Positions 37,349-49,560 of a stretch of 64,000 bases of DNA are shown here, one piece after another (position 1 is the first letter of the stretch; each line of letters starts with the position of its first letter). Under the pieces are notes generated by a model that saw nothing but the letters and a program-made list of their open reading frames with translations, was not told the origin of the DNA and searched no databases. Location of the stretch: positions 10,377,129-10,441,128 of the forward strand of contig NC_037262.1 of assembly GCF_000002425.4 (NCBI RefSeq), in the 5' to 3' direction. The stretch is from Physcomitrium patens (taxonomy: Eukaryota > Streptophyta > Bryopsida > Funariales > Funariaceae). A program made the position numbers and the translations under genes.

Positions 37349-40300
37349 GTGCGGTTGGAACCTTGCACAACATCCAGTAAAGGTCCTATTCTCTCCTCAC
37401 AGCCCTCTCCTTGTTTTACATTAAATGTTATTTTAGGACCTAAATATTACAAAGCCTCTGCCTTGTTAGATTCAAGAGCCTCAGCATGTTTCTTAGATGA
37501 AGAATTTACTAAAAGACATAGCATATCTTTAATAAAGAAAACTAAACCTGTTCATGTAGAAGTCATAGATGGTCGTCCATTGTCTTCTGGAGATATTACT
37601 CACGAAACACTTCCTATAGAAGTAATAATCAATGGTCATAATAGCTTTGTAGTATTTATTATCATTAGATCTCCCTCTAATCCAATCATTTTAGGTTTAT
37701 TGTGGTTAGAAAAATACAACCCTCAAATAGATTGGGTTTCTTGACTCTTATTTTCTCTAAAAGTATAACTAACAATGTAGTTAATCAAGTAGATAGTCAT
37801 AAGTCCAATTCAATTAAATCCGTATTTATAGGTGCAAAAGCTTTCTTGCATAATGCTATGAAAGAATCACCATATATTATTTATGCCACACCTATTTCTA
37901 ATGGTGGAAAGAATTCAAGTGGTATTCCAAGCCAATATCAAGAATTTCAAGATGTATTCAAAAAAAAGAATGTGGATACACTCCTGAAACATCGATCCTA
38001 TGATTGCTCAATTGACCTTCAAGAAGGAGCACAACCGCCATTCGGACCAATCTACAGTTTATCACAAAATGAGTTGACTGAACTCAAGGAATATATTGAA
38101 GAAAATCTAGCCAAGAATTTCATATGCCATTCTAAATCTTCGGCAGGAGCTCCAATTTTATTTGTGAAGAAAAAAGATGGATCATTACGGATGTGTGTTG
38201 ATTATCGAGGACTCAACAAGATTACCATCAAGAACATGTATCTACTAACTTTAATATCTGGACTTCTTGATTAGCTGAATCAAGCTAAGATCTATACAAA
38301 AATAGAACTCCGAGGAGCATACAATCTAGTATGCATCAAAGAAGGAGATGAATAGAAGTCTACGTTTCAAACTAGGTATGAACATTTTGAATATAACGTG
38401 ATGCCTTTTGGACTTACAAATGCACCAACTTTTCAACATCTAATGAATGATGTTTTTTGAGAATTTTTGGACAATTTTGTGGTATGTTATCTAGACGACA
38501 TCTTGATCTATTCTAAGAATCTAAAAGAAGATGAACTTCATGTTCATCGTGTATTGCAAAAATTAAGACATGCAAGTCTCTATGCCAAGATAGAAAAGTG
38601 TATATTCTACACTACTCAAGTCGATTTCTTAGGTTACATCATTTCAAATGATAGACTTATGATGGATCCTAAGAAAGTTCAAACTATTATAGATTGGAAG
38701 ATTCCAAAAACGATAAGAGATGTCTAATGCTTTTTAGGATTTGCCAACTACTATCGGATCTTCATCAAGGATTTCTCTCGAGTTGTAGCTCTACTTACAC
38801 GCTTGACTTATAAATACAAATTTCAATGGAATCAAAAAGTGGAAGTTGCTTTTGAATCTTTGAAGACAACGTTTGTTTCTGTACCAATCTTGTATCATGT
38901 TGATTCTTCTAAAGCATTCTTTATAGAAATAGATGCATTAGACTTTGCTCTGTGTGTGGTTTTATCAGAAATGGGAACAGATGACAAACTTCATCCAGTA
39001 GCCTTTCATTCAAGAAAATTCTCAGTAGCAGAAATCAATTATGAGATCCATGACAAAAAACTTCTTGCAATCATGGATTCTTTTCAAGAATGGTGTCATT
39101 ATCTAGAAGGTGCTTCCAGTCAGGTCACCCTGTATACAAATCAAAAGAACCTCGAGTATTTTATGTCAACACGCATATTAAATCGTCGTCAAGCTCGTTG
39201 GAGCATGTCTTTATCAAGATTCGAGTTCATCATCACTTATTGGCCAGAAAAATAACAAGGTTTGTCCGATGCCTTGTTTAGACATTCTTATCTTGCACCA
39301 AAAGAAGGAGATGCAGCTTTTGAGCAATAAAGAACAGTCTTCTTGAAGCCGGAGCAATTTTATCTTCGAGCAATAAAATCAACATTAACTGTTGATTTAA
39401 CTTTTTTTAAGCAAGTCCAATTAAGTATGTCTTCAAACCCTCTTGTTCATGATATCAAGAATAATTCTTCTAAATCTCATGATCACTCTAAATTTGAATT
39501 CAAGAACAACTTACTCAATTTTGAAGGACGTCTATATGTTCTAGAAGGAGAAGCATGTTTATGTATTCTTCAAGCTCGTCACGACTTTCCAGCAGCAAGA
39601 CATTTTAGGTACAATAAAACTTTGCAACTAATATCTAGGGATTTTTGGTGGCCACAAATGTAGAAAGCAGTTAAAGATTTTGTACAACCTAGTGATGTTT
39701 GCTTGAGATCAAAATCTCCTTGTCATCGATCTATTGGACTTCTTCAGCCATTATCCATTCCAGAACAACCATGGTCTTTTGTATTTATAGACTCCATCAC
39801 GGATCTTCCAATCTCTGGTTCTTATGACTCTATATTCATGATAGTAGATCGTTTTACTAAGATGGCACATTTTGTACCATATACAAAATCTATCATAGGT
39901 GAAAAAATAGCTAAGCTCTTTCTTGACAATATCTATCGCTATCATGGATTACCCAAGGATATTATATTAGATAGAAGAACTCAATTTGTATCAAGATTTC
40001 CGCGGACTCCTTTTAAGATTCTAAAAGTGGATATAAAACTATCTTCAGCATTCCATCCTCAAATTGATGGACGAACAGAGCATGTTAATCAAGTTTTGGA
40101 GCAATATTTAAGATGTATCATTAACTACCAACAAGATTATTGGACAACTCTTTTGCCATTGGCAGAGTTTGCTTACAATAACACGGTACATTCTTCTACA
40201 AAACAAACACCTTTTTTTGCTAATTATGGTTATCATCCATGACTTGATACTTTTGACTTTTCAAAAGTTGATAATCCTGCTGCGAAAGATTTGGTGATTC

Positions 40301-40832
40301 ATTTATCAGAGCTACATGCAACGATGAAGGCGCAGTTAAAAGAGGCTCAAGAATAACAAAAGGACAATGCTGATGTCTATCGAAAGGAACAACCACCATT
40401 CCTCTTGGGTGATAAGGTATGGCTACTTTGTCACAATATCAAGACCACTCGTCCTTGTGACAAGTTGGACTATCGAAGACTTGGACCATTTTCTATTTTT
40501 GTACAAATCAATCCAGTTGCATATCGTTTACATCTACCGGAGTCAATGAAAATCCATCTAATATTCCACATGTCTCTTCTTAAACCATACAAGATAGTGG
40601 ACATACCAAAAAGACGACAAGCTCCACCTCCTCCTATAGACGTGAATAATAATGAAGAGTTTGAAGTAGAAGAAGTCTTAGATTCAAGGCAGTGTTGAAA
40701 TAAATAAGAATATCTTGTCCATTGGCGTGGATATGATATTAGTGAATGCACATGAGAGCCAATAAAGAATCTTGTAAATGCAACAAAGGTGGTGGAGGCT
40801 TTTCATCGACGACATCCATCAAAATCAAGATG
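37349..40832 (+). pseudogene. Pol polyprotein PR-RT-RH-IN-chromodomain, element B (broken)
   Basis: Protease 37349-37744, in which the catalytic LLDSGAS of A reads LLDSRAS. A one-base deletion near 37741 shifts the frame to that of RT. RT has [15 protein letters not shown] and YLDD (38467-38727). RNase H is best preserved at 38803-39255. Integrase runs from about 39560 to 40400 and the chromodomain from about 40709 to 40832. Stops at 38458, 38725 and 40240 coincide with stops in A. The stretch 37702-38274, up to the RT core, is more intact than in A. Not functional. Confidence 0.91.
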
Positions 40833-40927
40833 AAAACTTTTTTTATAAAAAAAACAACATCTAGACAAGATAACATTCTACTTTCAATCTTTGTTCGTAG
40901 CTTCTTTGTAGTTGTGACGCTCAGGAG

Positions 40928-41350
40928 ATGGAAAATCAATAACTAGTGGATTCGACTCAAGAACCTTCATTTGTTGACCTACTAGACGAGACATTACGAT
41001 TGTCACAACCTTCAAGACGACGCAATGGAGATGAAGATCTTCAAGAACGACATGTTCTTCCTCGAATAGATGGCAAGATATAATGCATTTGGTATCACGA
41101 TTTGGGAAGGGACTCCCGATGTTTGGTGATTTTGCTAGAGGTAGGAACAACTCCTGATGGTGTTCCAAATGTTCTATTCGAAGGAAGTTATGAAGGCCTC
41201 AACAATGATCAAATAATTGGGTGGTATTCCCACCCTGATATGGGACACTACCGATGGTTAAGAGGGCCTATCAATCATCTTCGAAGAGAACAAAGATCAG
41301 AGTATGTGGCGAATACAATTCGTCGCATCATTGATTTCCTCAACATATGA
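40928..41350 (+). pseudogene. Extra 3' reading frame of unknown function, element B
   Basis: The same 141-codon frame as at 6320-6742, from ATG 40928 to TGA 41348-41350, with no indels relative to A. Two CAA codons of A are TAA here (near 40940 and 41081). The Arg-rich part and the GTTPDGVPN...FEGSYEGLNNDQI block are conserved, and the end VANTIRRIIDFLNI is intact. The family is unknown to me. Confidence 0.7.
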
Positions 41351-41377
41351 TGACCACTACTCATGGAACTCGTCTCT

Positions 41378-41388
41378 AGAAGAGAGGA
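41378..41388 (+). other. Polypurine tract, element B
   Basis: AGAAGAGAGGA just before the 3' LTR at 41392. It is less G-rich than in element A. Confidence 0.75.
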
Positions 41389-41391
41389 TAA

Positions 41392-41953
41392 TGTCACGGA
41401 CATACTCATGTAAGCTAGTAATTACATATACAAATAGGTGGATGTAAATAAAAGTAGGTAAAAGTAAGTTAATTCTATAGTATTTAATATAGAAGCTTCC
41501 TAGAAGCTTCATAGACGCTGCTTTGACTTCATAAGTATCTTTAATTGACTTTTTGGATTAGAAACGTGGTCAATAAGTTGGCCATGTGCCACACATGTTG
41601 TTAACTTGAAGATGAAGCTAACTATGTGGCCCACACGTAGAAAAACTTGCCTTGTAAGTCAAGGCATGTGTCGTACAAAGTCAACACATATTGGAGGTCC
41701 TATAGAACGTCGCCACGTAGCTCTTAGTTAGATAGTATATATAGAGACAAGAGTGAAGCCTTCTTCACTCTTGTCAACTTCTTTCTTGCTTCTAGTCTAG
41801 TTTCAAGGGTCTCTAGTTTTCTTGTCTTTTGGCAATAGCCATTCTAGTTTCTCTTTCAATATACATACTCAGTTATTTATATTTTGTTATCTTTCTTTGA
41901 GTGAAGGCTCACTTGTCTGAATTACTTTTTTCATCGAGTTCTTGTCCTTGCCT
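41392..41953 (+). repeat. Element B 3' LTR
   Basis: Begins TGTCACGGAC. The last three bases read CCT where the other LTRs end in ACA, yet TGTTG follows at exactly the expected place, so the end is altered rather than truncated. An altered CA end could no longer be used by integrase. Confidence 0.9.
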
Positions 41954-41958
41954 TGTTG
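41954..41958. repeat. Target-site duplication TGTTG, right copy (element B)
   Basis: Matches 35557-35561. Confidence 0.78.
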
Positions 41959-42833
41959 TTAACTAAATTCTCTTGTTTCTTGTTAATAAACATCCACTTA
42001 TATTTGTTTTATATTTTCTTATATACATATATCAGTAAAATAAATATGGATTTCTTTAATCATCTAATATGGTAAAGATTATTCTTCAAAAATAGCTACA
42101 ATTCTAACTTTTAAAATATTATTCTCAATAAAAATTAAATTACGTCTTTTTATTAAAAGGTGTTCTAACACAACACCTTGATCATATATATTCACTGTAA
42201 TTGCTCAGATTTTTGGTATGTCAATGCAATTAATATATAAATATTTTGATTTCATAATTTATGCAAAAGCATTGATCTCCTTAGACTTTATGTACTTTGA
42301 ATATATCCATATTAACAAAAACATGCATATTTTTTTAGTTAAGAAATTTCTGTTTTTAGATTGAAAAAGATATAATTTTTGATAAAATTATTCCATGACT
42401 TTTCTTTCAATTTGATTAAATGGATGTTAAAGAGAAGTGCTGAGATCTACTTTAAGTAAGATCATTTATTGGAATAATTTCAAATACTATTTTAGTAATT
42501 TGTTTTATTATTTATTACAAGATCATAATAAAATAAAATAAAACAATAATGTATAGAAAACAACTTTTAAAGATAATATCTCAACCTTCAATACCTTACT
42601 TGATAATTCTTTAATAATATCAAAATTTACCAACTCATACATGGCTTGTTACTATTTTGGTATAACATACTAAAATAATATATGAATGAAGATATATATA
42701 GTTTTTTTGAATGCAAGTAGTATAGATTTACCATTTGTCAAAGGTTTTTAGAACCACAGATTTACCACAAAGCTTGACTATTTACATAACTCTATTTGTT
42801 ATGACTTTTTCTAAGCAAAAAATATCTCTTATA

Positions 42834-42864
<31 letters not shown>

Positions 42865-43340
42865 TGATATTTGTGGTAATATCTTAACCCATGCAATATA
42901 TTCCTCAAAAAATCTTCAAATCAACCTTGCCAGGTGTTTTACAAGTCACACCAAGACTAGCCTAAGAAATATGCCATTAGTCTTTAGCAAAATGCAAAAA
43001 CATTACATGAATCAATGTCAATGTGGAGACATAAGGATAGAGTCTTAAAGATAATTTTAAACCTAAGGATTATTTGGAATGGCTCGACAGACTAAACTTC
43101 TGACAAAGCCAGCTTGTATAGACAATGGGCTTGTAGATTAATGCATTTGTAAGTCAAAAGTTTCAGGATTTTTAGCTACTCAAACAAAGAAATCATTGTA
43201 CACGGCTTCCCTTGCCATATTCCAACTCACCACAGGAATAAAAAAATAAAAAAAAGGTATTTTTTTCTCATATCAACTCTTGCAGAATGCAACAACTATA
43301 TTTAATTACAGTAAAGTGACACAATGTCGTAGTTCAGAAA
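41959..43340. other. AT-rich intergenic DNA
   Basis: AT-rich, with an (AT)n run at 42839-42864. No gene is seen. The frame at 42833-43048 starts within the microsatellite and has no recognisable motif. Confidence 0.6.
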
Positions 43341-43460
43341 CCTTCAAACTGCATAATTGTCTCGATCATCCAGAACAAAAGAAAGCATATTAACACAACC
43401 ACCATTCAACTCTCCAAAAACATGGATTCTAACCGGAAGTCTTTTACCAAGTCCAAACCT

Positions 43461-43487
43461 GAGTGTGTGTGTGTGTGTGTGTGTGTG
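43461..43487. repeat. (GT)n microsatellite
   Basis: About thirteen GT units followed by a short G run. Confidence 0.9.
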
Positions 43488-43599
43488 GGGGTATGTTTGT
43501 TGTTTTTCTGTTGTGGGCGTTAACCGCTGTGTTTCTTTTCCATGGCATGGGACCAGGGCAGGGGAGCTTGCCTCGGAGCCATAATTGACTTTTTCCGTT

Positions 43600-45353
43600 A
43601 TCACCACAGCGATGCCAGACGGTGATAGACCTCGTGCTACGCCATTGTTAGAGCGGCGAACAGCAGCGAGGCGGACCGAACCTGCAAAGAACCTGACACG
43701 TGAGCTCGGGGCATAACAGAAAAAGAAGGGAAATACGCTGTAGCCGGACCAGTTAGCACCAGAGGATACACTTTGGAAGGCTTGACCTGCAGTGGTGGTG
43801 GTGTCATCAGTGCGCTCTACCCATTCCCATTCGAAATAATGTTTCTGCAGTTTTGGTTTTTCTTTTACGTGCTTATTTTATTGCATGCAGGTTGCTGAAA
43901 GTTGCGCCGATAACAGCTCCACGAAGACCGCGGAACCAATGCGGGGAGGGAGCACAGCGGATGGGCAATCGCGCGACTGGGCAGAATCGCATGCATTGAT
44001 TGGGAGTGCGGATCCAAAATTAGTGTGGGGTTGAAATGGCACGCGGTTTTCCGAAATTGGGCATGATGCAGTCTTGTTTCTTTTGTCTTTTTGTTTTTGT
44101 ATTTCCGCCTTCGTTTCCCTCAGAAGTGGTGATCTGAATGCTATTTGTGGCGCACCCTCCAAGTTGCTTTTGGGCTTCCAGCTGCGTGAACCTCAAAGTA
44201 GGGATGCGGGATTTCCCGGGTTTTCTTTGCGTCACGGCCCCTCGGCATTCTCCCAACATTCAGCGCTGGACTCGAGTGGCTGTGTTGGTGAGGGGGTGCA
44301 TTGAAGATCTTAGCTGGAGGGAAATGAAGCTTGGGTTTCGGACTCTGGATGCTGTCGCTGCTGCGGAATCAGTGTATGCGTCACAGGCTGCTTGACGTCT
44401 CCCAGCAGCAAGGCAGCTTTGTGCTGAGATTTTGGTCTGTGAAAGACTTGTGGATGCCAGGTAAGTAGCCTGCCTGGTGATGGATCGGGAATGCTCGGTC
44501 GAACAGGGACGCAAGGTGACTGTCTAGCGCAGGATCCGATAGTTTGTCACTCCATTTGGAACTTAGTTGTTCGCTTTAGCTTCGTGGTCCTTATAGTATC
44601 GACGCATTAGATTCAACGGTTCTTCACTTCGTTTGGCCACATTCCTGTATCTGCACTCGCGAAAGGTAGCTTCCAAATAGAACCAATTTCAAGCAGAACC
44701 TCGACAGTTAGATCGAGTTCGTGATTAAATGGTGGGGACTGGCATGGCTTTACACACACAGTCACATTCCATGCACTTTTTTCTTCTCGGATGTCTAATG
44801 GTTGAAAACTAGGCTATTCGAGATTGGAATACAACGCTTTCTTCGAACTTCACGGGAGGAGGCCGGAAATGAGAAGCGAGCAACAAGCTGCGGTTTGAGG
44901 ATTTTGACGGAGTCTTCACGCTCATTAAAAAACGCATGTACAACACGTTTGGGTATCGCTCTTAACAAGTGACGGTGGCGCAGGTTACAGAGCCGTGCAA
45001 CATGGTTTCTCGGTGAAGAAGCAAGCGACTGAGATGTAGAAGCTTCGCAACGACGATTATCAAGGGTGATGTTTTCACCAGGATTGGTTCTGCCCAGGGG
45101 TTGACTTTCAAGCGAATGCAGATTTAGGGGTTCTAAATGGTGGAATGGGACACAGCTAAGGAACTGCGCGTTTTTGTTCTTAGTGGCAGTTCACGTTGAG
45201 TTCCTACGCAAATACCAAGGCTGTGCAGATTCTTTCCCGTCTCGTCCACAGTTCTACGTACAATTGTACCATGCTGGTGAAAGCATTGTAACATCGTAGT
45301 GAGAAATTGAGAAGAGTAGAGAGATCCCTAGAACCAGATACAGGTCATCCAGA
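43600..45353 (+). promoter_or_regulatory. Probable promoter and leader of the PERK gene
   Basis: GC content rises from about 43480. A strong donor CCAG|GTAAGTAG at 44461 and an acceptor ATACAG|GTCATCCAGA at 45343, ten bases before the ATG, suggest an intron in the 5' untranslated region. Other acceptors, such as GCGCAG at 44983, are possible. No conserved protein is visible in the frames here. Confidence 0.4.
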
Positions 45354-48264
45354 ATGGTTCGAGCCTTTGCAACCACAAGCGGTTACATGAAGGCAGCTGC
45401 AAATGGTCCTGTAGCAGCGCCTGGTGTGGCTCCGTCAGGGCAAGGTCTTCCACCCACTGCCTTGACACCACCAGCTCCTCCTCCCCTCGGGAATGGTGTA
45501 TCGCCTCCGGCACCTGGGATTGTATCGCCTCCGGCACCTGGGATTGTATCGCCTCCGGCACCTGGGATTGTATCGCCTCCGGCACCTGGGATTGTATCGC
45601 CTCCGGCACCTGGGATTGTACCTCCTCCTGCGCCCGGGGCTACATCTCCTCCTGCTCCTGTTCCTTCATCGCCACTGCTGACATCTCCACCTCCTGCTCT
45701 GTCTCCACCATTGTTACCCCCAGTATATGCTCCTCCTCCTCTGCCTACCCCACCCCCAGCTATACCTCCAGCAGTGCCCCCGCCTGTTCCAGTTCCAGTA
45801 GCTACACCTCCACCTATCTTACCGCCCCCGCCAGTGCAAGCCCCTCCCCCAATTTTGCCACCAGTGGCTCCGCCAATTCAATCACCTCCTCCAACTGCGA
45901 CACCCCCTCCAAGTAATGCTAGTCCTCCTTCTAAAGCCCCTCCTCCGCCATGGTCAACTCCACCTTCAGTTTCACCCCCGGCCCCTCCACCAAAAAACGC
46001 TCCGCCCCCAACAGTGCCTCCTCCAAAAGCGCCACCATCGCAAGCTCCTACTCTGACGATTCCTACGATTCCTGACCTTTCCCCTCCCCCTCCTGTGTTC
46101 ATCACCCAAGGATCTCCACCTGCTCCTGGGCCGCCACCTTCATCAGAGGGAACCAGTTCCACCCTGGTCGTTGGTGGGGCAGTCGGGGCAGTTGCGGTTC
46201 TTTTCGTTGCAATTTGTGTTGTGGTTTGCTGTTGTAGGAAGAAGAGGAAGTCAGCTATAAGTGATGATGGATTCTCATACAAGGGTTCATCCATTGCCAC
46301 GATGCCTCTTACGGGTGCGCAATTCAAAAGTTCAGATGCTCCATCCGATGCATGGGGTATACATTCTGCCAGCAGCACTGGTACTGGATCTGACATTCCT
46401 CCACCGCCTTCGGGCTCAGACAAAATGGGCAACTCGAGATCCTACTTCACTTACAACGAACTTGCTGTCGCGACCGACAACTTCTCAAAGGACAACCTAC
46501 TCGGTGAAGGTGGATTTGGCCGTGTTTACAAAGGGATACTGCCTAATGGGACAGTTGTTGCTGTGAAGCAGCTGACTGTCGGTGGAGGTCAGGGCGAGCG
46601 CGAGTTTCGGGCTGAAGTTGAAGTTATCAGCAGGGTGCATCATCGCCACTTGGTCTCACTGGTTGGGTATTGTGTGGCTGATCGACAGCGACTGCTTGTG
46701 TACGAATTTGTACCGAATGGTACCTTAGAGAACAATTTGCATAGTAAGTACCTCATTTTATTTTATTTTTCACTCTTGAAGCTCCGTGGATTACATTTCA
46801 GACGTGATTGCTCTCTAACTTATATTGATATACTTGATCCAATTTGAGAATCTAATCCCCAAATTTTTTTTGCAGATACTGACATGCCCATTATGGAGTG
46901 GAGTACAAGGCTGAAGATTGGTCTTGGATGTGCTCGGGGTCTTGCATATCTACACGAGGATTGCCACCCTAAAATCATACACAGAGACATCAAATCCTCC
47001 AATATTCTTCTCGAGGAGAATTTTGAAGCTAAGGTATGTTTCTGGTGACGGCACTCCGTCAGGTACATTTAATTACAACTTGACTTCTAGAACGTCTTAA
47101 GCTAACCTGAGCTGTTGTGGACGTGTACCAGGTCGCAGATTTTGGGTTAGCAAAGCTTTCCTCTGACACTAACACCCACGTATCGACTAGAGTGATGGGA
47201 ACATTCGGTTATTTGGCCCCAGAGTATGCTGCTAGTGGGAAGCTCACAGACAGATCAGATGTTTTCTCGTTCGGCGTTGTCCTGTTGGAATTGGTAACCG
47301 GGAGAAGGCCGATAGACATGAGCCAAGAAGCAGGATTTGAGAGTTTGGTGGAATGGGCAAGACCTGTGGCGATGCGCATTCTTGAAGATGGACACCTCGA
47401 GGATCTCGTGGACCCTAACTTGGACGGCAACTATGACCGCGACGAAATGTTTCGTGTCATCGAAACTGCAGCTGCGTGTGTGCGACATTCTGCTGTCAAG
47501 CGTCCAAGGATGGCACAGGTATGGGGACCAAACCGACACTGCTTTCATTACACATCAGTACACATCTTAGGCCGCTTGTAATCTGAGCAATCACAATCTC
47601 TGTTTCATTGTTTGATTCGCCAGTCACCTATGTGAAGCTCGGTGTGGGCTTGCCTGTTGATTTCCAGGTTGTGCGAGCACTTGAAAGTGAAGACAGAGCA
47701 GGTCTTTACCAGGGAATGAAACCTGGGCAGAGCATGGATAGTGATTCTCAGTATGGCAGTGAGTACGGTGGGACCAGCAGATATGGAGGTGATAGTGGCG
47801 AGTTTGATCAGAATGATCACAGTTCCAATTCGGGGCCTCGTCCATTTCACAAGCAAGGCGCCAACCATCTGCCGAGGATTGAAAGCGCTGAACACTCGAT
47901 TGCTGAAGAACCTGATGATCAGACGATGGAGTACGTTAGGAGTGAATCCTCGGGAATCCACGCCTTCAAGCCACCTGTGTTTGGCACCCAACAATTCCAT
48001 CCCCCGAAATTCACAAGTGGTGAATACGATCCAGATAAGGAGAGTTCTGACTTTCCTGGTGCGTACAGAAGCAGTAGCAAGAAAGTCTCTTCATATGCTC
48101 CCCCGAGGTCTGGCCTTCCCAATAATGGTATGAGTGGGTTTATGGGCGCCCCACCCCCTCCACCTGGTCGCTACAGCAAACCTGTCAATCTCGGTGGAGA
48201 GGACTACGTGCCAATTGGCAAGACAGTCAGCTTCGCACCCAACGTTGAGGATAAGAAGTTCTAA
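45354..48264 (+). CDS. Proline-rich extensin-like receptor kinase (PERK)
   Basis: A cell-surface Ser/Thr kinase thought to sense the cell wall. Four exons: 45354-46743, 46876-47033, 47132-47518, 47668-48264 (2532 nt, 843 aa), with GT/AG sites and matched phases. Residues 1-265 form a Pro-rich domain (PPPAPP, SPPAP), without a signal peptide, as in other PERKs. The transmembrane segment is about 270-294 ([20 protein letters not shown]), followed by a Cys/Lys/Arg stop-transfer. The kinase has a Gly loop GEGGFG (384-389), VAVK with K405, HRDIKSSN (499-506) and DFG (519-521), then [17 protein letters not shown] and a subdomain XI Arg. HRD and DFG are intact, so an active kinase is expected. The tail of about 200 residues is Ser/Gly/Tyr-rich and ends [17 protein letters not shown]. 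The ectodomain contains five exact 24-base repeats. Confidence 0.94.
45499..45618 (+). repeat. Five exact 24-base tandem repeats inside PERK
   Basis: Each unit encodes SPPAPGIV. All five copies look identical at the nucleotide level, which suggests recent expansion or homogenisation. The unit keeps the frame, so copy number changes would only alter ectodomain length. Confidence 0.92.
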
Positions 48265-49560
48265 GACCCTTGCTCCTCTGTACAATAGCGTGTCATCGCG
48301 AATAAGACTGGGGCACTTCAGCTGGTTAATCCTTAGAGATTGGTCGTGTACAGCCTAGCGGAAGTGATGAGTAGCCTTCAACTTGGATTTTTTTTGGGTT
48401 CGGCCACATTCAGTTCAGGAGAGAGACACCAGCTGACTGTCGACGACTAGCTCTATAAGCTACTACTACCCGTTCCTAGGGGGGTCGGAATAGGTGTGGG
48501 TAGCGGCAGGGTAATAGGTGCTCTTGAAGGCCTGTCTGATCGTAGGAGCTGAAACTCTACATCAACTACTTCTCGCACGCCGTTCAGCAGAGGTAACGAA
48601 GGCGACGAACGCCAGCCCCGGTTTGTCGACATGCTGCGTCAATCCAGGAATTTTCTACACCCTTGAGCAGACTCTCCTCTTGCCGACCTGCACTGGCGTA
48701 CCACATCGACTCGTATTTAACGCAGAGATCCAACCCTGATGCTGCTCACCTATGTTCTATCATACATCAGGAAGGCGATGGGGGTATGACTGGCAATTGA
48801 GGGACATGTTTAAGGTGGGACAGCTATGGGGAGTCCCGAGCTTCTACATGCTACTCTGGTACCTCCAAGCGGTCATTCCAATCCTTATGATACAATAAAT
48901 CAGGTGTTGGTTAACGGTGAGGGTGGCATTCAACATCAAGTTCGAAATGGTTCTGTTGAAGAGATTATTGACGGCAACTCAGTAGACGATTACCTCGCAA
49001 ATTACACACTAGGCTCTACTAATTGCAGGCACTAGTGGAGTGTTCAACCTCGATGTTAGATGATGTCGGAGATGCTCGATGTATTCCTGTTGTATCACGT
49101 ATGAGTATCTGGCTTTTCTAGCATGTTTTCCTTTCTTGTTGCGGTATATGAACGTCTGTTGCTGCCTGTTATACTTATAGTTTGAATTCCACAACGAAAC
49201 ATACATCTTACCGAGAACATCCCACTTGGTTGAAAAATTCGTATATAGTCTTTCTTTGGATTATTGAGATGTTGATAACATTTTACTTCGAATAATGTGT
49301 TCCTGTAGCCTAGTGGATTTTTTGCAGGTCACTTGTAGCATATATGATATATTGGAGATTAAAATTGTGTAAGATGGTGGACATGCCTGTCTTTTCAAAG
49401 TTTTGAAAGACAATAAACTTTGGGAAATTGAAAGAAATAGATTAATATATGATGTTGTTAAGTTGCAGTAGTCAGTTTTGGTTTTTTTGTAACTGAATGG
49501 CGCGTTGAGATTGAAAAATAAAAGTCAAATGTTAAAATGATTCATACAAATTGTTCTATT
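48265..49560 (+). other. PERK 3' flank, probable 3' untranslated region
   Basis: Gene-like composition continues to about 49200. AATAAA-type signals occur near 48893, 49411 and 49518. The frame at 48826-49035 has no recognisable motif and is probably untranslated. Confidence 0.4.

Larger units (their letters stand above)
35562..41953 (+). mobile_element. Ty3/gypsy chromovirus, full-length but inactivated (element B)
   Basis: A 6.39 kb sister of element A with the same order: LTR, primer site, Gag, protease, RT, RNase H, integrase, chromodomain, extra 3' frame, polypurine tract, LTR. Both LTRs are 562 bases and differ at about forty sites by hand count (about 93%). Its target duplication TGTTG differs from A's, and its flanks share nothing with A's, so it is a separate insertion. 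It nevertheless carries several of the same nonsense codons as A. Confidence 0.94.

Noticed and set aside
45328..45609. Minus-strand frame with repeated PEAIQSQV
   Set aside because: It is the antisense reading of the 24-base PERK repeats, not a separate repeat protein.
45878..46432. Minus-strand Gly-rich frame of 184 codons
   Set aside because: It is the complement of the Pro-rich PERK ectodomain; CCN codons read as GGN on the other strand.
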